64,000 nt of DNA, taken from Histomonas meleagridis. Lineage: Eukaryota > Parabasalia > Tritrichomonadida > Dientamoebidae. Under the pieces are notes generated by a model. The model did no database searches and was not told the DNA's origin. It saw only the letters and a program-made list of their open reading frames with translations. The stretch is taken from assembly GCA_020186115.1 (NCBI GenBank), contig WSYJ01000153.1, forward strand, positions 405,308 through 469,307, written 5' to 3'. The first letter of the stretch is position 1; every line of letters starts with the position of its first letter. The translations under genes were made by a program, and so were the position numbers. Shown in pieces: positions 20,715 through 30,660 of the stretch.

Positions 20715-20803
20715 TCTTTAGAATCAACATCAATTCCTTTTTGTTGAAGAAGTAATTCAATTACTTCAAAATGGTCATTTTGAGCTGCATACATAAGTGC
20801 TTT
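20715..20803 (-). repeat. Solitary ankyrin cassette
   Basis: A single 30-codon ankyrin cassette on the minus strand reads ALMYAAQNDHFEVIELLLQQKGIDVDSKD. It has spacer-like sequence on both sides but no DUF3447 gene next to it. The mirror copy is at 61,388-61,478. Confidence 0.7.
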
Positions 20804-20831
20804 ATAATAAATTTTAAATAATTTCCAAATT

Positions 20832-21225
20832 TTATTTTAAAATCTCAAATTAAGAAAACAAATTCCAAATACAATTTTTAAACATTTTTTAGATAAATAT
20901 CATCTACTTTATGTTCAAGCGAAAGTCAAATATTTCAAAATTGATGAATTTATTGGAAAAAACAATTCGATAAATTCAATCGAATTTTTCATTTCTTCGT
21001 TTTATTCTCATGAATATAATAATGAAAGATATCAAAAAAATATCATAATAAAGGCATCTTGAACAAAATTCCATAAGAATTTAATTATCAAATTTAGATT
21101 TTGAATAATGCACATGCATTGTTTGACTTTAACTACAATGACTAAATATTACATCTTATATGCTATAAACAATGAAAACGTTCTAATGTGACTTCATTCT
21201 GAAAACCAAAAAGTTATACCAAAAA
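20832..21225. other. Intergenic upstream of the C2-domain gene
   Basis: No gene. The stretch just before the ATG (about 21,165-21,225) differs from its mirror by several substitutions, one of the few places where the arms visibly differ by base changes. Confidence 0.5.
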
Positions 21226-21957
21226 ATGTTCGAAATCTTCATTATCTCTGCTGAAGGTTTCACAAATTCTTCGACACAAAAGCCCCCAAGCCCATATGTC
21301 AAAGCTTATTCGTACACATCAGGTGTACGTTTTTTTTATAAAACAGATCATGTTAAAAAACATCAAATCCAGTCTGGGATGAAAAACTTAAGGAACCGAT
21401 TGTTTTTTTTATTCTGAAGGCTTGACATCAGAAATTTATGATCATTATGTTTTTCAAAAGGATAAATTGATAGGAACTGTTAAATGGTACCATTAACCTC
21501 AGAGAACCATAATACAAAAGTAAACCTCCCTGTTGAATGCGAAAAAGATTCTTCTATGATGGAAGAAGAACTTATTAATCCGAGTATAACGATTCAATAT
21601 TATTTACCAAATACAAATTTTACAATCAGTCCAAAACCAAAGCCTCATACATCCTATCACCTATTCTTTACATACCCAGAACCATATTTCCCTAATCCTA
21701 ATGAATTTAAAATATTTACACGTGAATATAACGAAAAAAAAGATTTTATCAAATGTATTCCGCTTAACACCGAACTTGAATCAATTCCATATTACCAAAA
21801 TTCGGAAGGTCTTTGTTATGGTCCGAATGGATTAACACCATTTTTCCGCTTCCAGACAACTTATATTTCATCCAAATCCATCATTGTTCTTTTCATTACT
21901 TCTTCCACGTATTCTGGTGACATCACACTTAATGTTCTTTACATTCCACTAAATTGA
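21226..21957 (+). pseudogene. C2-domain protein, frameshifted, left copy
   Basis: Two frames (21226-21417 and 21484-21957), with a short bridge in other frames, add up to one gene of about 243 codons. The start EIFIISAEGF, then PSPYVKAYSYTSG, a T.NP.WDE-like segment and LEIYDHYVFQKDKLIGTVKVPL give the usual strand order of a C2 domain, which binds phospholipids, often with calcium. The C-terminal 150 residues (SITIQYYLPNTNFTIS and onward) are beta-rich and not recognised. The right copy keeps the C2 end and tail in one 177-residue frame and differs by substitutions (S/P, N/K). The function of this particular protein is unknown. Confidence 0.7.
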
Positions 21958-22148
21958 ATAGAAAACGATTATTCGAGAAATTCATAAACGGCCTCCCGGG
22001 AATTTTTTTTCAAGAAATCTCGTGGTTGAATGGAATACTTACGATTAAAAATAAACAATATTTCTACCTAATGATATACTTTTTATTTTTTGAAATATTA
22101 AGATTTTTGATAAAATATGTCAGATAATTAAATTTTATATTAAAATGA

Positions 22149-22247
22149 GATGAAAAAATCGTTCTATTACATTTTTACAAATTTGTCTTATATGGTCCTG
22201 TAAAAGAAGAAATTGAAGAAGAAGAAGAAGAAAAGGAAGAAAATTAA
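22149..22247 (+). pseudogene. Remnant of a gene end with an acidic tail
   Basis: A 32-codon frame directly after a TGA reads HFYKFVLYGPVKEEIEEEE and ends in a glutamate-rich tail before TAA. The pattern of hydrophobic stretch, GPV and acidic tail looks like a true protein C-terminus whose upstream part is gone. No family could be named. The same remnant is present in the right arm (about 59,940-60,040). Confidence 0.35.
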
Positions 22248-22604
22248 GAATAATGAATAAATCATCATATAAGCAAAATTATTTTTTGAAATTAATATGC
22301 TAAATTCTATTTAATAATGTGGTAATATATTTTCTAAAATAAATTTAGAATCCAAGAAAATAAGAGAGAAAAAACAAACTCAAGATGCATTGAAAAAACA
22401 CATCAAAAAAGTAGAGTTGATATATTTATAAAAAATTTAGTGTAATTGAATAAATAAATAATAATTAAAGAAAATTATAAGCAAAGAGTAGTAATTTATC
22501 TTACTTTAAATTTAATTTTTGCCTTCAGCAAAAATCAAATCCCAGGTTAAAAAATAGAAAGTTAATCTTCAATTAACTCATATAGTTAAAGAACAAAGGG
22601 GTTA

Positions 22605-23690
22605 TAGTCAAATTTGAATAGTATAACGAATAAAAATCACACAATTATCTTATATCGTTTCCGATAACGAAATCGTCGATGAGGGGATATTGATTTATTT
22701 TAATAGAATATGTAGAATCGATTATCATATATTATTAACTACATACAATTTCGGTTGCCATATATAAATTGTTGATTATAATATATTTGGAATCTGAATT
22801 AAAAACATTAATCAAAAAAAAACAAAAAAAGAAGAAATTAATTTTACAAAATTTGAAATGAATAGTATTAAATGATATTTTAATTATGGGTTTTCTGCTA
22901 TCGGCAAAAAACAAATCCTAGGTCAAAAATCAAAGTAAATTTACTATGATCACTTGATCATTGTAATTAATGAATTACATCGTTATCGGTTAACGATCTA
23001 TTCGTAGTCAAATTTGAATTAAAGAACGAACAAAAATCATTCAATCAGTTGAAGGAAAAAAATACGATGAGATAAAGATTTTGTTATGTGACATAAGTAT
23101 CGGGAGCAGATGAATACACAGGATGACTGATAATTTATCAATTTATTATAAATTATCATGCGAAGGGGAAAAAAGTACCGTTGAAATAATTCAATAATGA
23201 AAAAACTGTTATTTAATTTATAAAAGTTATCGTTAGAAAGTGTTGTATCGTTTGGTCAACCAATTTATGGCCGAATGTGCATTCACATATCGAAAATAAC
23301 TTATATACGACAATTACATGAATATGTCATCGAAATATTTGAAATTTTTTGAGCTTATTAATATATTCGATAGATCTGAAGAGAATTTAATATCAAGATT
23401 TTATAATAATCAAATAAAATATGTAATATTTCATCATTTCCCAAATAATTTCTGAATTTCTTATTACTTAATAGATCAAGATATTATTCTTAGTTTTTTA
23501 TTAATCATAGATGCAACTATGTATTTATATTTTATATATCCATAATATCAAGATCGTAGGATGATCTTTATATACGATCATAATCCGATATTAAGTTATC
23601 GATATCATTTTACATGTTCAAGCGGTTCGAAGTCAAATTTGAATGGGTGGACGAATAAAAATAACACAATCAGCTTGTATCGTTCTCAAA
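22605..23690. repeat. Three dispersed copies of a 45-60-bp motif
   Basis: The motif AGTCAAATTTGAAT followed by a short gap and ACGAATAAAAATCACACAAT recurs at about 22605-22668, 23006-23053 and 23628-23690 with drift. The first and third copies also share TTATATCGTTTCC / TTGTATCGTTCTC after it. Origin unknown. Confidence 0.65.
23480..23578 (+). repeat. 98-bp direct repeat, copy 1
   Basis: It shares TTAATCATAGATGCAAC and ATCAAGATCGTAGGATGATC, followed by TATATACGAT, with 24480-24578, exactly 1.0 kb further on. Both copies are conserved across about 98 bases with drift. Confidence 0.75.
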
Positions 23691-24479
23691 GACAATTTTA
23701 AAATAAAGCTCGCTCAGAAAACCGTGGTATTAAATCATTTTCGGAAAAATAGAGAAATCAACATCATTACATAGAATGTACAAAACAATTGAGAATTGTA
23801 ATACATATAAAATCTGAAAGCACATGAGTAATAAGAGATAAAAGGAATCGATAAATGTATCTCAAGTCAGTATTTTAAAGATAATTTGCAAATTGCATTT
23901 GTATAGATATTTATTCAATGTAATTGAAGATTTTGCTAAAATACGAGAATTTAAAAATTGAAAAAAAAAAATACATCAAATGAATACAATGATCAAAAAT
24001 CGTTTTTTCTATAAAAAATGTATCGTTTGTCCCAGAAATATGTACTTACACAGAAACTATTTTATTGATTATAAATTATTAATCAGGCTAAATAAGTACA
24101 TCATTAAGGTATTACAAAAATTATCACATCATTCATTATTTCAATAAATTCATAAATTCAAGAAAATCAAGATTTCATATAATTATTCGGAATAGATGAC
24201 AAATCACGATTCTATGATAAAATATCAATATTTTTATTTTTTAACAAACCAAGAATCATTTAATTTGGCTGTTGACAAATTACAATGATGTAGATAAATA
24301 AATAACGTATCTTTTCGAGGGAAAAGTAAAATTTTGATAATATTTTTATTATTTTATACCATCATTCAAATTCGCTCCTATCGTCACTTATCGTTGCTGC
24401 TATCGTTCAATATAAACTATGCAAAAGTCGATTTCTGTCACTTTTTGGAATGAAAGAATAAATTTATCTCGTGCTAATC

Positions 24480-24578
24480 ATAATATAATTCTTAGATTTA
24501 TATTAATCATAGATGCAACCATGTATATATATTATATATTTATGATATCAAGATCGTAGGATGATCGCTATATACGAT
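24480..24578 (+). repeat. 98-bp direct repeat, copy 2
   Basis: Second copy of the repeat at 23480-23578. Copy 2 has ATCGCTATATACGAT where copy 1 has ATCTTTATATACGAT. Confidence 0.75.
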
Positions 24579-25305
24579 GGGTGGAAATCGCAAGTCGAGT
24601 TAAGTCTAGTCTAATTGTAAATAAGAATTCGTCAAAACATTCGACAAAGTTAACACAAAGAAGAAGGCGAAATAATTAATGATAAAACATAATGAAAGAA
24701 TAGGAATTAACTTTTATGTGTTTTTGAGAGTTACTCTTGTGGTGTTATATGAACATAACAATAAAAATTTAAACCATTTTGTTTATACAAAAAATGCTGC
24801 ACATCACAAACTCGTGAACCCTAGATATTAGTTTATGAATTTCATCCTTTGAAAGTAAGCATTGGTGGCAAAAGTTATGAAAGTTATACCTCTAAAAAAC
24901 TCATGAAATATCCAAATTAGAATGGTTCAGCCATGATTGAAATCTTCCGGCTTTTGTTTAATATCCGATCAATTTATATTCAATAATAAAAATATTAATA
25001 TCTTTAATAAAAAAAATTGATCAAAAGCAATTTAAAATAAAATGTGCTGAAGAATGTTTATTATGATATAAAAAAATGAAATAAATTTTTCAACTTTTTT
25101 TATGTGTCAGGTGTTTTTCTTCCGAATTGAAAAGTATTGTGATCGTTTATCGAACAGTCATAGAACCAATGATTGGAAAATTATCATTTAATTTACGGGA
25201 ATAAAACCTGAAAACTATTGTAATTATATCTCACTTATTAATATTGAAACTTTATTGTTCTCTGAGATTTAAATTTAAAAAAAAAAAATCGTAGATAAAA
25301 AAGTG

Positions 25306-25313
25306 TCATTAAG
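25306..25313 (+). promoter_or_regulatory. Initiator-like site of the DUF3447 gene
   Basis: TCATTAAG matches the trichomonad initiator at the core TCA(C/T)T(A/T) but not at the last two positions. The A at 25308 would give a 12-base leader before the ATG at 25320, a normal length. Confidence 0.45.
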
Positions 25314-25319
25314 TAAGAA

Positions 25320-26624
25320 ATGAATAATAATTCTTCAACTACAAATAATATAAAAAGAGATAATATTCATATTGAAAGTCACACCATTAGTCTCGAAGAA
25401 CTTATTTCTCTCAAAAAATTGATATTTAATTTAACAGAAGAGAATCTTGTTTTTTCAACTCAACAAACAATGAAATTATTTGATTTAACTTTTCCACATT
25501 CATTTAATTTTATTATAAGTAATTTAGTTTACTTTGCATTTTATTCACAACATAAAGAAAGTTCAATTTATGTTAAATATTTACAATCAATTTAAAAAGA
25601 AGAAGAAATATATAAAAACATTCCAAAAATCATTGAATTTTTTTATAAATATATTTCTGAAATTAAATCACAAGAAGCATATTATTTAATTGATAAAATG
25701 ATTGAATACAATTTAATCCATAAAGATATTATTAAAAACATTAAATCAAAATATTTTGCACATTACAGAGCGAAAAAAGAAAACAAAAAACGAAAAAAAC
25801 TTCATGATAAATTTTATAATTATTATATTGATAATTATAAAAACTTTCGAAGAATGATTTTGAACTTCATAAGCAATTAGTTAAAGAAGGGCATAACCCA
25901 GATGAAATTGCGAAAATAATTCGAAATGATGAAATAGAAAAACTTCAAGAAATATCATCACAAACAAACTTTAATTTTAATCAAACAATTGAACCATCAC
26001 TTTATGAAAGATGTGATTTTATTAATGGAGAAAATGTTTCACTAATTGATTATGCAGCATTTTTTGTATCAATTAAGTGTTTTAAATATTTACTTATGAA
26101 TGGTGCTAATATAGATAACACAGGTAAATATTCAGTTGCAGGGGGGAAATGAAGAAATCATTCATTTATGTGAACAAAATCATTCATCATTTGAAGATAC
26201 ATATGAAACAGCAATTGAATTTCATCGAAATGATATCTTTAAATATCTTTATGAAAATAAAATAGAAGAAAAATCAGATAATGATTTGATGGTTTATTGT
26301 ATTCACAGTGGAAATTATGAAGTTCTTTCATTTTTAGAAGAAAAAGGAATGATAATTAATGATAATATCATTAATGAAACAGCAAAGATTGGAAACTTAT
26401 ATATTATTAAACATTTTGTCAAAAATACGAAAATTCCAAAAAATATCTTAATTTTTGGTGTAGAATCAGGTAATGTTGAACTGGTTAAATATATTCTCGA
26501 ACAAAATGGAATTGATATTAATGCTAAAGATATTTATTTGTTTTATTTGATATTTATTTTAATCATTTTATATTTCAAGATAATATTTGGAAATTATTTA
26601 AATTTTTTTGGACAGCACTCGTGA
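25320..26624 (+). pseudogene. DUF3447/ankyrin-family gene, broken, left copy
   Basis: The start MNNNSSTTN and the N-terminal helical region are open to 25595, where an in-frame TAA stops it. The same stop is in the other arm, so it is old or a shared error. The frame continues unchanged after it (KEEEIYKNIPKIIEFFYKYI). A lost A near 25,845 shifts the frame in this arm only. The DUF3447 core (YERCDFINGENVSLIDYAAFF, then NTGKYSVAGG) follows, and an extra G near 26,145 shifts again. The last part (26136-26531) ends LVKYILEQNGIDINAKD and runs into spacer. This arm keeps a 103-bp core segment that the right arm has lost. Confidence 0.85.
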
Positions 26625-28216
26625 AAGCATCTTTTAATCGTCATATAGAAATAGTTAAATTACTTCTTGAACAAAAAGGAATTGATATTAATTCTCAAAA
26701 TATTAATTTGTTTAATTTATTATTTAGTTTAATGATATAATATTCCAAAATAACAATTGGAAATTGTTAAATATCATTAAAACAGCACTTATGTATGCAA
26801 CTATATTTGGGGAAATAGAAATAGTTAAATTACTTCTTGAAAAAGAAGGAATTACTTTTAATGACACTGATATTTATTTATTAAATCTTACGTTCATTAC
26901 ATTATTTTAGAATTTAATTTTCATATAAGGAAATTATTCGAAATACTTAGAACGGCATTTATTTTCTCTTCTTTTTATGGTAACTTAGAAATTTTTAAGT
27001 TATTTCTTACGCAAAAAGATATTAAGTTAAATGTTAAAGATGTCCATTTGTTTTGTTTGAAATTCATATTCATAATTTATTATTTCAAAATAATATTTGG
27101 AAATTATTTAAATTATTTAGAACAGCACTTATTAGAGCATCTGAAAATGGTCATATAGAAATAGTTAAATTACTTCTTGAACAAGAAGGAATTGATATTA
27201 ATACTAAAAATATTTATTTATTTTATTTAAAATTTATTTTAATAATTTTGGATTTCAAAATAATGTTTGAAAATTATTTAAATTATTTTTTACAGCATTT
27301 ATGTATGCATCTTCAAATGGTTATACAGAAATAGTTAAATTACTTCTTGAGCAAGAAGGAATTGATATTAATACTAAAAATATTTATTTGTTTTATTTAA
27401 TATTTATTTTAATAATTTTGGATTTCAAAATAATGTTTGAAAATTATTTAAATTATTTTTTACAGCACTTATGTATGCATCTCAATTTGGTAATAAAGAG
27501 GTAGTTAAATTACTTCTTGAACAAGAAGGAATTGATATTAATGCTAAAAATAATTATTTGTTTTATTTCAAATTTATTTTAATAATTTGATATTTCAAAA
27601 TAATATTTGGAAATTATTTAAATTATTTGAAACAGCACTTATGTTAGCATCTCAAAATGGTCATACAGAAATCGTTAAATTGCTTCTAGATCAAAAAGAT
27701 ATTGATATTAATACTAAAAATATTTATTTGTTTTGTTTAAAATTTATTTTAAAAATTTTATATTTCAAGATAATATTTGGAAATTATTTAAATTTTTTTG
27801 GACAGCACTCGTGAAAGCATCTTTTAATCGTCATACAGAAATAGTTAAATTACTTCTTGAACAAGAAGGAATTGATATTAATGCTAAAGATATTTATATA
27901 CTTTATTTAAAATATATTTTTATAATTTTTTATTTCAATAATATATTTGGAAATTATTTAAATTATTTGATACAGCACTTATTAGAGCATCTTGGAATGG
28001 TCATACAGAAATAGTTAAATTACTTCTTGAACAAGAAGGAATTGATATTAATACTAAAATTATTTATTTGTTTTATTTCAAATTTGTTTTAATAATTTTA
28101 TATTTCAAAATAATATTTGAAAATTATTTAAATTATTTCAAACAGCAATTATTTTAGCATCTTTAAATGGTTATACAGAAATAGTTAAATTACTAAATGA
28201 AAAAGGGAATAATTAA
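26612..28216 (+). repeat. Ten ankyrin cassettes at an exact 170-bp period
   Basis: TAL codons (ACA GCA CTT or close) begin at 26612, 26782, 26952, 27122, 27292, 27462, 27632, 27802, 27972 and 28142, so nine successive intervals are all exactly 170 bases. Each unit is 30 ankyrin codons (TALM.AS.NGHTEIVKLLLE followed by QEGIDIN.K) and an 80-base AT-rich spacer. None of the cassettes contains an in-frame stop. The tenth ends at a TAA (28214-28216). Because 170 is not divisible by three, no single frame reads through. The spacer after the upstream DUF3447 gene (26532-26611) is also 80 bases. The spacers share TTTGTTTTATTT and GGAAATTATTTAAATTATTT but vary elsewhere. Confidence 0.92.
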
Positions 28217-28383
28217 AATTTCATAATATTGGCAACTATTTGACTTGAAATATTTACTTCTTCGAAGTGTTTAAACTTAAGTTTCTTTAAATCTTCAGTA
28301 TGCTTTTTATCGATGGCGGATTGAATTCTTTTTTCAGCTTGTTGAATTTTTTGATTCCAACTTAATTTCTTTGTGTTATACAT
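28213..28383 (-). CDS. Small hypothetical protein, tail to tail with the ankyrin array, left copy
   Basis: A 56-codon minus-strand frame starts MYNTKKLSWNQKIQQAEKRI and ends VANIMKF. It is basic, lysine-rich and probably helical. The open frame continues upstream of the ATG to about 28,480 with protein-like content (NSSSEFITEPNRLRI), so it may be the end of a larger lost gene. Its TAA (28213-28215) overlaps the stop of the last ankyrin cassette (28214-28216). The frame is identical in the right arm. No family recognised. Confidence 0.45.
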   Translation of the reverse strand: MYNTKKLSWNQKIQQAEKRIQSAIDKKHTEDLKKLKFKHFEEVNISSQIVANIMKF

Positions 28384-28613
28384 GATACGTAGTCTATTAG
28401 GTTCAGTAATAAATTCACTTGAAGAATTTAAAGTGTGTAATATATTTGTTGAGGCTTTTGTTTGATAGATTTTATTTTATATTAATATAAACTGGTTCTC
28501 AGCGGTTGTACTACTTTTTTCACAAGTTTATTAAATTCAGATTTTGAAAGTTGCCCGCTAAAATTTGAGGTCTTCATTTGATATTATGGCGGTAATATTT
28601 CCCGTTCATTTTC

Positions 28614-29954
28614 ATGATAAGCGAACAACTTATACAAGATATTAAAAGCCTTTCTAACAAAGAAGAGCAGATTGCGACAATGCTCAAGTATGGTTGCACG
28701 TATGAAGTAATAAGAAGACAGTTAAATGTAAGTAAATCAACAATATCAACAGTCAAAAAGCAAATTGATGCAAATTGTTTTACTCCAAAAAAAACCAATT
28801 ATGCATAAAAGAGATCTTTGCAGAACCGAAGTCGAAACATTAAGAATTCAATAGCCTAACGTATCAGATTCAAGAATTGCAGAACTTATAGAGAAAAATC
28901 TAGGAATTGTTATATCACGTTCTACAGTCAACAGGATTGAACATGCATTGAATTTTAAATATCTCCCAATGAAGCACAAGCAAAACCTATCAGAATTACA
29001 AAAAAGGAACCGAGTCCTTTTTTGTCACAGAATTTTGAAAGATGAGATTCTAGGAGAAGATATTATATTTTCTGATGAATCTAGGTTCGTTCTAGGAACA
29101 GATCGGAGGTGGGTTTGGCGAAGGAAGGGAGAAGATATTCCTGGAATTTATGAAATATGTGATAAATTTCCCTAAATCAATTATGGTTTTCGGTGCGATT
29201 GGAAAAAATTATAAATCAGCACTTACCATAGTAACAAAATCAATAGATGCAGGTAATTATCAAAAAATATTAATAGATAGCAAAGTTATTGATTATCTAT
29301 CATTACCAGAATCAGTACATTTGTTATTCCAGCAAGATGGTGCAAGTGCCCATAGAGCTTCTATTGGATTCATTAGAAAATATTGTAATTTACTCGATAA
29401 ATGGCCATCAAATTCACCAGATTTAAATGTAATCGAACATTTATGGGCGATTTTGAAGCGAAAAAGTTGAAGAAGTGAATCCCCCAGATTTAGATTCACT
29501 TATTGACACAATTATTGAAGCATGGGAATCAATAAGCATTACAACAATCAATAATTTAATAATAAGTTTTAGAAAAAGATGTGCATTATGTCTAAAGTAT
29601 AATGGGGAATCAATCAACGGTCATTTTAGTGATATCATAGATATACCAACAAAAGAATATTTAGAAGTTGCAGGTACACTTGAAGATGAATTCCAAAGCG
29701 TCGTACTTAGTAAATTTACTGAAGAAGAAGAAAATGCATACGAAGAAACAATGGCGAAAATTGAAGAAGAACCAAATTGGACAGAAAAACTTGATAGAAG
29801 GTTATATAAATACATCGTGGAAGACGGATTAGCATTCAAAGAGGCCGCCAAGCGTTTGAAAACAAAAAATATAGAGTCCGTGAAAAAAGATTTGAAGAAG
29901 TTTGTATCCAACGTGCTTCTCATCGGTTGTACCAGTAAACCATTGAAAGTCTGA
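28614..29954 (+). pseudogene. Tc1-like transposase with a C-terminal extension, left copy
   Basis: N-terminal helix-turn-helix (about residues 1-60: SNKEEQIATMLKYGCTYEVI, then RRQLNVSKSTIS), then a second HTH region, then the catalytic core. Visible: FSDESRF (first D), FQQDGASAH (second D) and [15 protein letters not shown] (E). Only 32 residues separate the second D from the E, against 34 in Tc1. The last 140 residues (GHFSDIIDIPTKEYLEVAGT onward, ending SVKKDLKKFVSNVLL) are not part of normal Tc1 transposases. A TAG near 28,852 and an extra A near 29,465 are shared by both arms. An A-run change at 28,795 and an extra T near 29,168 are only in this arm. TCATTTTC directly before the ATG resembles an initiator. 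No terminal inverted repeats were found. Confidence 0.85.
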
Positions 29955-29973
29955 TTTTTTTGTTTGTTTTTTT

Positions 29974-30033
29974 AACACACACACACAGCGCTATGTGAGC
30001 TTCGTGCTACGCACTCGCTCCCACTCGCGCTAC
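29974..30033. repeat. CA repeat followed by a GC-rich imperfect hairpin, copy A
   Basis: A (CA)n run at 29974-29986 is followed by about 46 bases that fold back (AGCGC...GTGAGC pairing with GCTCCCAC...GCGCT). It is far richer in G+C than its surroundings. A second copy with different stem bases lies at 30262-30326. Confidence 0.7.
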
Positions 30034-30261
30034 ATAAACTAAAGGATGAACGGCTAAAATCGATTGAATTATCATAAATCGGTTGGTTTTGATTGAAAGT
30101 AATTAAATATATTTAAATTCATGATGACATTTATTTTTTAAATGTGTGATGCATGAATCCGGCTGAGTTGTTGTTAATCCTATGTGGAAAGTTGTAAATT
30201 CTATGTCGAATGTTGTGTTTTGATGTAAAAAGTACTGTTTAAAATTGAAAGGTGAAAATGT

Positions 30262-30326
30262 CACCACACACACACACACAGCGCTATTGAAGCTTCGCGT
30301 GATACGCTCGCTTCAAGCCGCGCTAC
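30262..30326. repeat. CA repeat followed by a GC-rich hairpin, copy B
   Basis: Same layout as copy A: (CA)n, then AGCGC, then a fold-back arm TTGAAGC pairing perfectly with GCTTCAA, then GCGCT. Where copy A pairs GTG(GG)AGC, copy B pairs TTGAAGC, so both strands of the stem changed together. Confidence 0.7.
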
Positions 30327-30625
30327 ATAAAAGAAAGCATTAACGATAGAGGATGATTGAAAATTAGGATTAACGGTCACATTCAAAGATAAGCATGTGT
30401 GAAATATAATCCTAAATAGTTACTTGTAACGTAACGTTACCTGTAACTTTGACAATTTGGAAAAAAGAAGAAGAATAAAGAACATGAGATGCAAAAACCA
30501 AGGTTACGTTACGTTACAGGTTATAAATTAAGCTTAGTGTTGAAGTAGTAATTTGATTTTTTGATTGAAAGTAATAAAATATATTTAAATTCATGATGAC
30601 ATTTATTTTTTAAATGTGTGAGGCA

Positions 30626-30629
30626 TGAC

Positions 30630-30660
<31 letters not shown>

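Larger units (their letters stand above)
21958..25305. other. 3.3-kb non-coding region with dispersed repeats
   Basis: No intact gene. It holds one approximately 98-bp direct repeat pair (23480-23578, 24480-24578), three copies of a 45-60-bp motif and a short coding remnant at 22149-22247, listed separately. Paired in reverse at about 56,880-60,226. Confidence 0.65.

Noticed and set aside
26612-28216. Hydrophobic spacer-encoded segments as membrane helices
   Set aside because: The frame through IYLFYLIFILIILDF always runs out of phase with the next cassette and into a stop, so the hydrophobic reading is due to AT-richness.
29988-30032. GC-rich hairpin as a tRNA gene
   Set aside because: No T-loop, anticodon arm or acceptor stem of correct lengths could be fitted.
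30626-30660. (TAAC)n runs as telomere repeats
   Set aside because: Only five to seven units, always next to TGACAAA and at internal foldback ends. No long telomeric tract is present.
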